A stretch of 57,447 nucleotides of DNA from Lachnospiraceae bacterium. GTDB lineage: Bacteria; Bacillota; Clostridia; Lachnospirales; Lachnospiraceae. Position numbers and translations under genes: made by a program. Location: positions 1-57,447 of the forward strand of contig JAFRRD010000044.1 of NCBI GenBank assembly GCA_017428265.1. Direction: 5' to 3'. The notes beneath the pieces are model-generated. The model did no database searches. It saw only the letters and a list, made by a program, of their open reading frames with translations, and was not told the DNA's origin. This document shows positions 50,945-57,447 of this stretch, one piece after another (within the stretch, counting starts at the first letter, position 1; each line of letters starts with the position of its first letter).

Positions 50945-51712
50945 TCACCTTTCCTGTGGTTTTCTCGCAATGATCCTGTACCACTCCATCTTTGTGAAGT
51001 CTGTCTCCGGAACACTGCAGGGGAAGGGCCGCAGAGACAGCTCTTCGTATCCGAGATCGGACAGTTTTTCCGTAACGATCCTCAAGGGAAACGGATGATA
51101 ATGCTCTTCGAAGATCTCCTTCTGGACGATCTTCTCGTTCTGTTCAAAGGTATAGAGCAAGTTGAAGGTGATGGACCCGTCCGCGTTGTGGTCCCAGACC
51201 TGCACCAGATTGACCCTCGTCCCGTCATGAAAGAAAGGCGGGTACAGATAGAAACGCTGCTTTTCCCTTTGGATCTTTTCCCAGTTTCGCGAATCAAAAC
51301 ACAGATACCCGCCGGGCCGAACGTGGGCATCCATCTTTTCCAGCGCCACCGGCACGTCTTCGTTTGACACGTATCCGAGGGCATTTCCCGTGCTCGCCAC
51401 GCAGTCGAAGAGGCGGTCTCCCCAGCAGGAAAGGTCTCTGAAATCGCTGCACTGCAGTTCGATCGGCCGGTTCTTTGCGGCGGCTTTCGTGCCGCAGCGG
51501 GCAAGCATCGCCTCGCTTAAATCGGAGCCGCAGATCGCAATGCCCAGTTCCTGCAAAGGCAGCGACATGCCGCCCGTCCCGATGCTCACATCCAGAAGCG
51601 AACGGATCTTCCTGTCCCCAAGAAACTGCTGCCAGTCCCTGCGGAGGATCTCCGTCCGTTTTTCGCTTTCGATCAGATCGTATATCTCTGCTCTGTCGTA
51701 CAGTTGGCTCAT
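50945..51712 (-). CDS. Class I SAM-dependent methyltransferase
   Basis: The 255-residue protein has motif I LLDVSIGTGGMSLPLQELG, then ICGSDLSEAMLARCG, FRDLSCWGDRLFDCVASTGN and MDAHVRPGGYLCFDSRNWEK. The overall pattern resembles glycine/sarcosine N-methyltransferase-type small-molecule enzymes. The C-terminal 90 residues are a beta insert (DGTRVNLVQVWDHNADGSIT). Substrate unknown. It lies 11 bases before the cyclase gene and may share its transcript. GAGGTGATACGG precedes the ATG. Confidence 0.9.
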   Translation of the reverse strand: MSQLYDRAEIYDLIESEKRTEILRRDWQQFLGDRKIRSLLDVSIGTGGMSLPLQELGIAICGSDLSEAMLARCGTKAAAKNRPIELQCSDFRDLSCWGDRLFDCVASTGNALGYVSNEDVPVALEKMDAHVRPGGYLCFDSRNWEKIQREKQRFYLYPPFFHDGTRVNLVQVWDHNADGSITFNLLYTFEQNEKIVQKEIFEEHYHPFPLRIVTEKLSDLGYEELSLRPFPCSVPETDFTKMEWYRIIARKPQER

Positions 51713-51752
51713 CTCCGTATCACCTCATCAAATCGTTCGGGCCGATGCATTA

Positions 51753-52832
51753 TTATGTTTCCGGGTTCAGGTATGCGGCGATAAAGGCGTCGATGTCCGG
51801 GAAGCGCTTCGGCTTCAGTCCGGCTCGGTCATATTCCTGCAGGTAAGTCTGCAATATCGTATCAAATCCCTGAGCTGTCTTTTGCAGGTCCCCGGGATCG
51901 TAGACCGATAGCGCATCGTAAGTTCCGATATCGACCTCGCTGCCGATATCCGCCAGCATCTCGTTCAGATTCTCCAGACTCGTAAAAGCGAGATGCCGGT
52001 CACCGCGCTCTGCCGCAAGGGCCATCTTACCGTGCCAGTTGGAAAACATTTCCTCATACGTGCCGGAAAGGGTCTCGGGCGAGGCGGGCTTTTTTGCCGG
52101 GCTCAGCGACTGCCCGGCCTTGTGAAAGCAGAGGTTCAGTTCTTTCATCAGCCGCGTCAGTTTTTCTTTGATATACGGAACTGACGTGGCTTTCAGAATG
52201 TCCTCGATCATCCCGCAAAGATCCTCCGGGCGCCTTTCCATGGCATTCAGCTCTTCATAGCGATTTTTGGCCCCTCTGCGGAAATAGCGCTTGTTCAGCA
52301 GGGCGACTGCGTTCTCGGCATAATAGATCGTGCCGCCGGCATGCCTGCGGACCGTGCTGAGATTTTCCGCAGTCATGGCCTCCGCATAGCAGCAGCGTGC
52401 CTCTTTCAGCTCATTTTCCGCCTTCTGAAGATCCGCCTCCCCAAAGGGCTCCGCCAGGATTTTACGCACCTGGTCCCGAAGCTTTTCCAGTTCCGTCCGG
52501 TAGCTTTCATCCGAGCAGTATACGATCCGCGAATCCATCAGCTTGGCGATATGGGGAGACGTAAAGCAGGCGTCCTCCCGCAGACTGTCCCAGCTCGTGC
52601 AGTAGATATCGTGTCCCACGCCCAGGTCATCCTGGATGAAGCCGGTCCCCAACTGCCAGCCTCGGTCGTCATTGATCAGGATCAGCAGGTCCAGATCCGA
52701 CAGCGGATGAATGTCGCCGGTCAGAAAAGAACCGTATATGCCGATGAGCGCCACCGCGCCGGGGCACAGCGTCTTTTCTTTCTGCAGGACTGCTTCTATG
52801 ATTCTCTTGTTTCTGTCTTCCAGTGCATTCAT
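51753..52832 (-). CDS. Nucleotidyltransferase-fold protein
   Basis: The 359-residue protein has the nucleotidyltransferase signature GSFLTGDIHPLSDLDLLIL near residue 34, where G-S and the two Asp residues bind nucleotide and metal. The rest is helical (EKLRDQVRKILAEPFGEADL, YEELNAMERRPEDLCGMIED). Related proteins include aminoglycoside nucleotidyltransferases and MNT-type antitoxins, but the target here is unknown. The start has a weak GGAAG site. Neighbouring genes are a methyltransferase and low-GC immunity-like genes. Confidence 0.88.
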   Translation of the reverse strand: MNALEDRNKRIIEAVLQKEKTLCPGAVALIGIYGSFLTGDIHPLSDLDLLILINDDRGWQLGTGFIQDDLGVGHDIYCTSWDSLREDACFTSPHIAKLMDSRIVYCSDESYRTELEKLRDQVRKILAEPFGEADLQKAENELKEARCCYAEAMTAENLSTVRRHAGGTIYYAENAVALLNKRYFRRGAKNRYEELNAMERRPEDLCGMIEDILKATSVPYIKEKLTRLMKELNLCFHKAGQSLSPAKKPASPETLSGTYEEMFSNWHGKMALAAERGDRHLAFTSLENLNEMLADIGSEVDIGTYDALSVYDPGDLQKTAQGFDTILQTYLQEYDRAGLKPKRFPDIDAFIAAYLNPET

Positions 52833-52850
52833 ATCAATCGCTTCCGTTTG

Positions 52851-53246
52851 TCATCCATTAAATAGTTCTGTTACATCTTCCGGATGCGCATTATAGTAGT
52901 TTTGAAGCCATATCTCATGTCCAAAACGACTGACCTCATCCTTGCTGTTCTTTGATTCCTCTTCTATTACTTCCAGCGCTTTGATCCTTATCGCTTTGTC
53001 ATAGGTCATTATCTCCAGAATATGATGAGCAGCCCATAACTTCGTATCGTGATCAGCCGAATTAAGCAAGTCTGCAAAATCATCCTTAAGATCTTCGTTC
53101 TCAGTATTGATTTTAGCCGCTATTTTTCTGTTTCGGACAGAAATACTGTTATGTTTTTTCACCTTTTTCTTATCACCGTAATCGTCCGGTGACAGCTTCA
53201 TCTTCGCGATATTTTCTATGTATTCGTCAATAAGACTGGGCATCAT
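52851..53246 (-). CDS. Immunity-like protein, DUF2019 type
   Basis: The 131-residue, mostly helical protein has the pattern of DUF2019 proteins: a Lys-rich, NSISVRNRKIAAKINTENED region and helices DFADLLNSADHDTKLWAAHH, EIMTYDKAIRIKALEVIEEE. DUF2019 proteins are HEAT-like and are predicted immunity proteins of polymorphic toxin systems. No toxin gene is nearby. AGAGGTGAT precedes the ATG. Low GC. Confidence 0.75.
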   Translation of the reverse strand: MMPSLIDEYIENIAKMKLSPDDYGDKKKVKKHNSISVRNRKIAAKINTENEDLKDDFADLLNSADHDTKLWAAHHILEIMTYDKAIRIKALEVIEEESKNSKDEVSRFGHEIWLQNYYNAHPEDVTELFNG

Positions 53247-53258
53247 ATCACCTCTTTG

Positions 53259-53903
53259 TCAGTTCGTAAAACCTCTTCTTTTTATGGCTTCTATTGCATT
53301 CAATGCGCTGTCTTTTATATCTCTGATTCCGGAATGTGTATGCAGTTCCAATAGCTCGATATCTTCCATGACACCGATTTCATTAAGGCTTGCGTTTGCA
53401 TAGATTATTTCATTCTTATAAAGTTTTTCGTCAGCCTGCTTTACCCAATAGCGCGCCGCCTCTCTGCACGGTTCCGAATCAGAAGCCCGTAAGGCGTTGA
53501 TCGCACTATGTCTAACGAGCCATTTGTCATCTCTGCTGCATTTGATGACAAGATCCATATTGACTTCTCCCGGAATACGTAAGGACGCAATTTGATCAAG
53601 TATGGACGATAAAACATATTTGTCTGTCTCGATTCCAAGCCGGTCGATGAAATACTGGCAATACTCCACTGTCATTTTCTTTCGGAGCAATGAGCCCATC
53701 ACAAAATAAATGTTGCTTCGCAACTCTTTCTGTTTATTATCCTCGTTTTCCTGAATCAAATCACAGAGCATCGGCAACAAAGCGGAATCGTTCAGCATCT
53801 CTGCTTTCCTGAATGCTTTCCAGGAAAGAGATTTCGCAGAATTCTTTGCATTTGTATCAAGCTTCATTTGCTCAAGAAGGTTAAGCAACTCAGTCTTATC
53901 CAT
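53259..53903 (-). CDS. HEAT-repeat-like protein, possible immunity protein
   Basis: The 214-residue protein is a chain of paired helices (SALLPMLCDLIQENEDNKQK, VLSSILDQIASLRIPGEVNM, RHSAINALRASDSEPCREAA, GIRDIKDSALNAIEAIKRRG) typical of HEAT or PBS-lyase repeats. Such proteins bind partners and serve as immunity proteins in toxin systems. The ATG at 53903 is chosen because GGGAGG lies 10 bases upstream. It is followed by the DUF2019-type gene after 12 bases. Confidence 0.75.
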   Translation of the reverse strand: MDKTELLNLLEQMKLDTNAKNSAKSLSWKAFRKAEMLNDSALLPMLCDLIQENEDNKQKELRSNIYFVMGSLLRKKMTVEYCQYFIDRLGIETDKYVLSSILDQIASLRIPGEVNMDLVIKCSRDDKWLVRHSAINALRASDSEPCREAARYWVKQADEKLYKNEIIYANASLNEIGVMEDIELLELHTHSGIRDIKDSALNAIEAIKRRGFTN

Positions 53904-53959
53904 ATGAACGACTCCTCCCTTCAAACTCCGATCTGCCAGGAACACATGGTCAGAATGCA

Positions 53960-54367
53960 CTAAATATTCAAACTATACAAAATATTTTCTTTCAAATCGG
54001 CAAGAAACATCGGCAGATCGGTATCGCTGAGTTTTATCTTAATTTCTTTTTTATTCTGTTGTCCCGTCCATGTTTTGCAAATGTTGATCTGTTTAGCACC
54101 GGGAAGAGCAGAAAGATCTGTAATCAAATTGCTTAGTTCGATAATTGTAGGATCCGTAGGATCGTGTTGGCCAACAGGGCTGTCACAATCACAAACCCAA
54201 TCGGTGATACGATAATCGTCCTGGACAAACTCTTCAGCGGCTTTTACGGCATTCTTTATATCATGCTTAGTTCCAAGCGAAATTTTTACGCCATATTTAT
54301 TCTTAACATCGACATATTCTGATTCAGAAACATTTCCATATAATGAACCGTATAGAAAAAAACACAT
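53960..54367 (-). CDS. Unknown immunity-like protein, 135 aa
   Basis: I do not recognise the family. The protein begins MCFFLYGSLYGNVSESEY, has NAVKAAEEFVQDDYRITDWV, CDCDSPVGQHDPTDPTIIEL and a final TDLPMFLADLKENILYSLNI. It is mixed alpha/beta with an acidic character. AAGGGGGATC precedes the ATG at 54367. The size, low GC and run with immunity-like genes suggest a similar role. Confidence 0.7.
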   Translation of the reverse strand: MCFFLYGSLYGNVSESEYVDVKNKYGVKISLGTKHDIKNAVKAAEEFVQDDYRITDWVCDCDSPVGQHDPTDPTIIELSNLITDLSALPGAKQINICKTWTGQQNKKEIKIKLSDTDLPMFLADLKENILYSLNI

Positions 54368-54416
54368 GACTTGATCCCCCTTCCTGTTCCATTCCACACT
54401 CATTCAGAAAATCTTT

Positions 54417-54869
54417 TCAAGTGTTGTAATAATCGATCAGGTACTTCATCTGCTCTATCATTTCATTTTTCCCATCCCAGGCCCAGTAATCATCAATGGA
54501 ATTCAGCCTGATAAACGGTTGCTCACTGGAAATATCATCCGGCAGCAATGTCCAGATCACATACAGTTTATGCGATAATTCTTTCAATGTTTCGACGTCA
54601 TCACTGTATTGTCTCCCCAGTTCATCGAAGAGCATTTTTCCAACTTTTCGAAAATCGATCTGTTTGATCTTGTCATACAGAGCAGTTTTCAAGGTGGCAA
54701 TGGTCTCCTGGGGATCTCCCGTGCAGTATTCAAGCTCCAAAAGAATATCGCTTTTCTCCTCATCTGCAAGAAATAACCCGTTGAGTTTTTCGATATAGTC
54801 ATCATATTCTATCAAACCGGATGAAATGGCAAGATAGAAAAAATACAATAATTCGTTGCTTACAGCCAT
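54417..54869 (-). CDS. Unknown helical immunity-like protein, 150 aa
   Basis: A mostly helical, acidic protein (ELLYFFYLAISSGLIEYDDY, IATLKTALYDKIKQIDFRKV, GRQYSDDVETLKELSHKLYV, NEMIEQMKYLIDYYNT). I do not recognise it. Composition and size resemble small immunity proteins. GAGGTATATAAT precedes the ATG. It is the first of the four-gene run; a hairpin element lies upstream. Confidence 0.7.
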   Translation of the reverse strand: MAVSNELLYFFYLAISSGLIEYDDYIEKLNGLFLADEEKSDILLELEYCTGDPQETIATLKTALYDKIKQIDFRKVGKMLFDELGRQYSDDVETLKELSHKLYVIWTLLPDDISSEQPFIRLNSIDDYWAWDGKNEMIEQMKYLIDYYNT

Positions 54870-54970
54870 ATTATATACCTCTGACTGACAATTGTTTGTT
54901 TACAGTAATAGATATCATATCATAAAACTGCCGTATTCGGAAGATATCGCAAGCGGACAAATGATCCGCC

Positions 54971-55114
54971 GAATAAGCTTTGAGCCTTCAGCTCGACCGG
55001 CTTCGCCGCTCTCGCTGTCGGCATTCGCCATATGCCAACTCAAAAGAGAGCCTGCGGGAATGCAAGCACTCCCTCGGCTCTCTTTCTCTTTGGCATGCGG
55101 CTCAAAGCTTATTC
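54971..55114. other. 144-bp fold-back hairpin element
   Basis: In the 458-base gap 54870-55327, outer 16-bp arms GAATAAGCTTTGAGCC (54971-54986) and GGCTCAAAGCTTATTC (55099-55114) are perfect. Inside lies a second stem: CAAAAGAGAGCC against GGCTCTCTTT with GCCA/TGGC parts further out. Folded, most of the 144 bases pair. It may be a structured RNA, a small non-autonomous element or an end of a mobile element. No gene is seen in the gap. Confidence 0.7.
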
Positions 55115-55195
55115 AAACTCGCTCTTTGAAAACTTAACTTAAACAGTTTTGTATAAGCGATATGGCACGTAGTGTTCTGATTATCTGTATTCTCC

Positions 55196-55222
55196 ATCGG
55201 ATATGGGCTATCCGATTTTTTG
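55196..55222 (+). terminator. Plus-strand terminator in a gap without a plus-strand gene
   Basis: ATCGGATA and TATCCGAT form a perfect 8-bp stem with a TGGGC loop, then TTTTTTG on the plus strand. No plus-strand gene precedes it except the hairpin element, so it may end a small RNA. Confidence 0.7.
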
Positions 55223-55327
55223 TTGCCATATTGTTGCCGGGAAACAGTTATTGTTTATTATTCTTGGATACCCGTTTTTGCTGACACGTGCCTGGGTTTT
55301 TCGTTTTTTCCGCCGTCAAAAGCCGGT

Positions 55328-56158
55328 TTATTTCAGCAGTTTTCTGACCTGCGCAGCTTCCTCGGAATCGACCGGGAACAGGCTGTTTTGGGAAGAAATG
55401 ACATAGATCCCATCGACTCGTTTCAGCAGCAGAAGAACGCTGTCTCCCTGCTTCACGGAATCCAGGGGAACAATTGCCTGGAAGGAGGCAGGAAGCGATC
55501 CTTTTAAGGTTTCAACAGGAGTACATACTGCCATGACACGGTCGTCTCCGGTCTGCTGAACGCTGCTGACCTTTACAACGGCGATACAGGCGGTTTTCGA
55601 AACGATTGTCGGAAGATCCGTGGCGTGGATATAAGCGCCTCTCAGGAACTCATTTCCGGTATAGGATACGGTTTTTGTGGTTTCCTTCAGTCTGGCAATG
55701 AACTCCTCTTCCGTCAAACCGGCGATGTCGGTAATGGTATCAGTGAACAGCTTATCCCCTTCCGTGTAGATTTTCTGTCCGTAGGCATAGGAGGTGACGC
55801 CGGTGAAGACGTCTTCCTGTTTTTCCATGAAGAGGACATAGCTGCTGCCGTTTTTCAGACTATTGTCCCGCACGAGAAGCGTAAAACGGCTGTCTTCCAT
55901 GTTCTGGAAGTTTTCTTCCAGAACCGCTTCCTGCAGATACTGCTGTGCGATCGTCGGTACCGGGTCGGAAACGATCTTGACTTTTGCGATATACGGAAAC
56001 ATTTCGATTTCTTCCTTCAGGGAGAAACGCAGCTTCAATCCGCTGGCTGTTGGCTCGGCATTTGCTGCGGAAGGCGCATTCCCATCCGGCTTCTGATTCC
56101 CGCAGGCAACAAGAAGCAATAGAACGCAGATGAGCAGGACAAATACGGATCGTTTCAT
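55328..56158 (-). CDS. Lipoprotein of unknown function
   Basis: The 276-residue protein has a lipoprotein signal ending LLVAC (Cys19) and a short linker. Two similar beta halves appear: PYIAKVKIVSDPVP and KTACIAVVKVSSVQQTGDDR, each followed by a VETLKGSLPASF- or LVRDNSLKNGSSYVLFME-like block. It may thus be a duplication. The pattern recalls surface proteins with repeated beta sandwich units. Function is unknown. AAAGGAGG precedes the ATG; it follows the matrixin-like gene by 16 bases. Confidence 0.85.
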   Translation of the reverse strand: MKRSVFVLLICVLLLLVACGNQKPDGNAPSAANAEPTASGLKLRFSLKEEIEMFPYIAKVKIVSDPVPTIAQQYLQEAVLEENFQNMEDSRFTLLVRDNSLKNGSSYVLFMEKQEDVFTGVTSYAYGQKIYTEGDKLFTDTITDIAGLTEEEFIARLKETTKTVSYTGNEFLRGAYIHATDLPTIVSKTACIAVVKVSSVQQTGDDRVMAVCTPVETLKGSLPASFQAIVPLDSVKQGDSVLLLLKRVDGIYVISSQNSLFPVDSEEAAQVRKLLK

Positions 56159-56174
56159 GAGTCAAACCTCCTTT

Positions 56175-56813
56175 TTAATATACATAGGTGTCGTAGATCT
56201 GATGCAAATGGTTCTTCTCGTTCGGAGTGAGCGTATAGGTGTTAACATTTCCATACATAACGGCGCTAACCGTGGTGGAATGATCCAACCAGCCCATCGC
56301 GTGTCCCATTTCATGAAGACACAGATGTTTATAGTAGTTAAATGTGCCGTTCGAATTAACGATATATACTTTCTGTTGGTTTACTTGCTTTTTTACGGTT
56401 TTTAATGATCCGTTATAGGATGCATATGTATAAAAAATACTTGCACCAACTGTAACTCCGGCTTCGTTAGGTAAGACAGTATATCCCGTCCCGTCTAATA
56501 TTTCAGGTCTTGTTCCACCAAATACCGGAATGCTTACGTTTGGAGAAGAATTATAAGTTATAGAGCAAGTAACAGAGGACCATTGATTAACAGCATAGGT
56601 TAATGCTTGCTGAAATTGCGAAGCAAAAGCCGCGTCATTTCCAAAAGTTGTTCTGGAATAAGCCGGGGAGAATGACCAAAAAGCAACTGAATTGCCGGTT
56701 GAATCCCAATAGGAAAGGATCGCATAGGCTTTTGCCGTTTGATCGTAAGTTATGACAGCAGTTATAATTGTAATTGCAATGAGAACAGCACGAAGTCTTT
56801 TCTTTTTGGTCAT
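56175..56813 (-). CDS. Secreted matrixin-like metalloprotease
   Basis: The 212-residue protein has a signal-like helix (AVLIAITIITAVITYDQTAK) and a metzincin active site HEMGHAMGWLDHS, where three His bind zinc and Glu acts as base. AVMYGN is the Met-turn. The domain is like a minimal matrixin without prodomain. It should cleave proteins outside the cell. GAGGTAACGACAA precedes the ATG. It lies in one run with a small ORF upstream and a lipoprotein downstream. Confidence 0.92.
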   Translation of the reverse strand: MTKKKRLRAVLIAITIITAVITYDQTAKAYAILSYWDSTGNSVAFWSFSPAYSRTTFGNDAAFASQFQQALTYAVNQWSSVTCSITYNSSPNVSIPVFGGTRPEILDGTGYTVLPNEAGVTVGASIFYTYASYNGSLKTVKKQVNQQKVYIVNSNGTFNYYKHLCLHEMGHAMGWLDHSTTVSAVMYGNVNTYTLTPNEKNHLHQIYDTYVY

Positions 56814-56832
56814 TTGTCGTTACCTCAATTAT

Positions 56833-57009
56833 TTACGTCCTATCACGTCCAGCATCCATTGCTGCGCAAGTTCGGTTCCAAGCATAATACTGTCCTTTTG
56901 TTTGGTCTTCCATATGCACATTATCAATGGATTGTTTACGTCGATCATTTACCGCATCACGTAGTTCGCTAGCATATTTCGTGTTAAAATGAAATGTGTA
57001 TGTTTTCAT
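56833..57009 (-). CDS. Small conserved-looking protein, 58 aa
   Basis: From the ATG at 57009, behind AAAGGAGGAGA, a 58-codon frame reads MKTYTFHFNTKYASELRDAV, with DRRKQSIDNVHMEDQTKGQY and YAWNRTCAAMDAGRDRT, then TAA at 56833-56835. The site is strong though close. The sequence is well-balanced, polar and has no membrane segment, unlike a shadow frame; no large gene is on the other strand here. It lies 20 bases before the matrixin-like gene, so they may be co-transcribed. Function unknown. Confidence 0.65.
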   Translation of the reverse strand: MKTYTFHFNTKYASELRDAVNDRRKQSIDNVHMEDQTKGQYYAWNRTCAAMDAGRDRT

Positions 57010-57075
57010 TCTCCTCCTTTGGCAATCTGCATCAACGTATCATTATGCATTCAATACTATCAAATCAAAATATAA

Positions 57076-57447
57076 TCACTCCGCTTTTACCTTCCAGTAC
57101 CCCTTCCGGTCTGATCCGACTCGCTCAATCAATCTCTTTTCTTTCAGAGCCTTTAAATACTTTGTCACTGATACACGACTGACCCCCATCTTATCTGCTA
57201 TCTGCGGCGACGTATATCCTGGATCTTCTACAAGCAGTTCAAGCGTCAGCTTTTCCTTATCAGACAACTTATCTGATAACTTTTCTGATAACTGATCTGA
57301 TAACCGATCAGTCACCCTGACAATCCGATCTTCCGGCCCGGTAAACTTTATCATGATATCGCCCGGATGGACTGTATACTCCGGCATAGGCAGATTGTCC
57401 GCCTTCAGCGCGTCACATATCTTTTCGACACCGCGCCCCCAGCTTTC
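57076..57447 (-). CDS. 3' part of an AlbA/Schlafen-type ATP-binding protein (partial)
   Basis: The frame is open to the window edge, so the 5' part is missing. It reads ESWGRGVEKICDALKADNLP followed by MPEYTVHPGDIMIKFTGPED, the end of the AlbA_2/AAA_4-type ATP-binding domain. A polar linker with tandem LSDQLSEKLSDKLSDK follows, then a winged helix (GYTSPQIADKMGVSRVSVTK, YLKALKEKRLIERVGSDRKG). Such proteins are thought to be transcriptional regulators. The gene is common in Clostridia and its start lies beyond 57447. Low GC. Confidence 0.88.
   Translation of the reverse strand, partial: ESWGRGVEKICDALKADNLPMPEYTVHPGDIMIKFTGPEDRIVRVTDRLSDQLSEKLSDKLSDKEKLTLELLVEDPGYTSPQIADKMGVSRVSVTKYLKALKEKRLIERVGSDRKGYWKVKAE

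Noticed and set aside
55119-55135. GCTCTTTGAAAAC, similar to rRNA leader or spacer boxA regions
   Set aside because: No rRNA or tRNA sequence follows within several hundred bases.

Overview
The window looks like the chromosome of a saccharolytic member of the Clostridia (Bacillota). The evidence is strong AGGAGG-type ribosome binding sites, TTGaca/TATaaT promoters, lipoprotein signal peptides, a Gram-positive style maltodextrin ABC operon with a lipoprotein binding protein, and a GC-rich core. Islands of clearly lower GC (about 8.4-9.5, 13.2-16.7, 52.8-54.9 and 56.2-57.4 kb) mark accessory DNA. I cannot assign genus or species. No rRNA, tRNA or CRISPR array was recognised.

Layout. 0-9.9 kb (minus strand): a small unknown protein, a YjbR/EVE-type protein, a large TIR-membrane-beta-propeller protein, a cyclophilin-like lipoprotein, an N5-(carboxyethyl)ornithine synthase-like enzyme, an iron alcohol dehydrogenase, a flavin reductase-GNAT fusion and a beta-repeat protein. 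An unknown gene is wedged between the last two, flanked by a 43-bp exact direct repeat. 9.9-19.6 kb (minus): a type I restriction-modification island read fic, hsdM, BRO-N relic, DUF3800 pair, hsdS, HEPN protein, hsdR, from one promoter next to a repeated operator-like sequence. 20.1-25.6 kb (plus): malE-malF-malG-malK for maltodextrin uptake, MalE carrying an extra C-terminal starch-binding-like domain.

25.6-33.6 kb (minus): a membrane sulfatase-like protein, a Na/Pi cotransporter-PhoU protein, an ABC exporter fused to a GNAT acetyltransferase and an alpha-amylase lipoprotein that would feed the mal transporter. This block is bracketed by two clusters of nested fold-back repeats. 33.9-37.8 kb: serine acetyltransferase, then alpha-galactosidase plus GPH-type sugar symporter. 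37.9-40.0 kb: an ECF sigma factor overlapping a membrane-anchored serpin, with a SigW-like promoter in front. This is the most unusual unit here: the serpin occupies the position of an anti-sigma factor and could be a protease sensor.

40.1-52.8 kb: an MFS transporter, a HigBA/RelE-type toxin-antitoxin pair with a palindromic operator, a run of small membrane proteins with a DUF4405 cytochrome-like protein and a flavodoxin, a membrane M48-type metalloprotease with C-terminal repeats, another MFS transporter, a cyclase-family hydrolase, a methyltransferase and a nucleotidyltransferase. 52.8-57.4 kb: four low-GC genes resembling orphan immunity proteins, a 144-bp hairpin element, a lipoprotein, a matrixin-like secreted metalloprotease, a 58-codon small ORF and the 3' part of an AlbA-type ATP-binding protein cut by the window edge. 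Start sites were moved to the codon with the best ribosome binding site where the longest frame was implausible.
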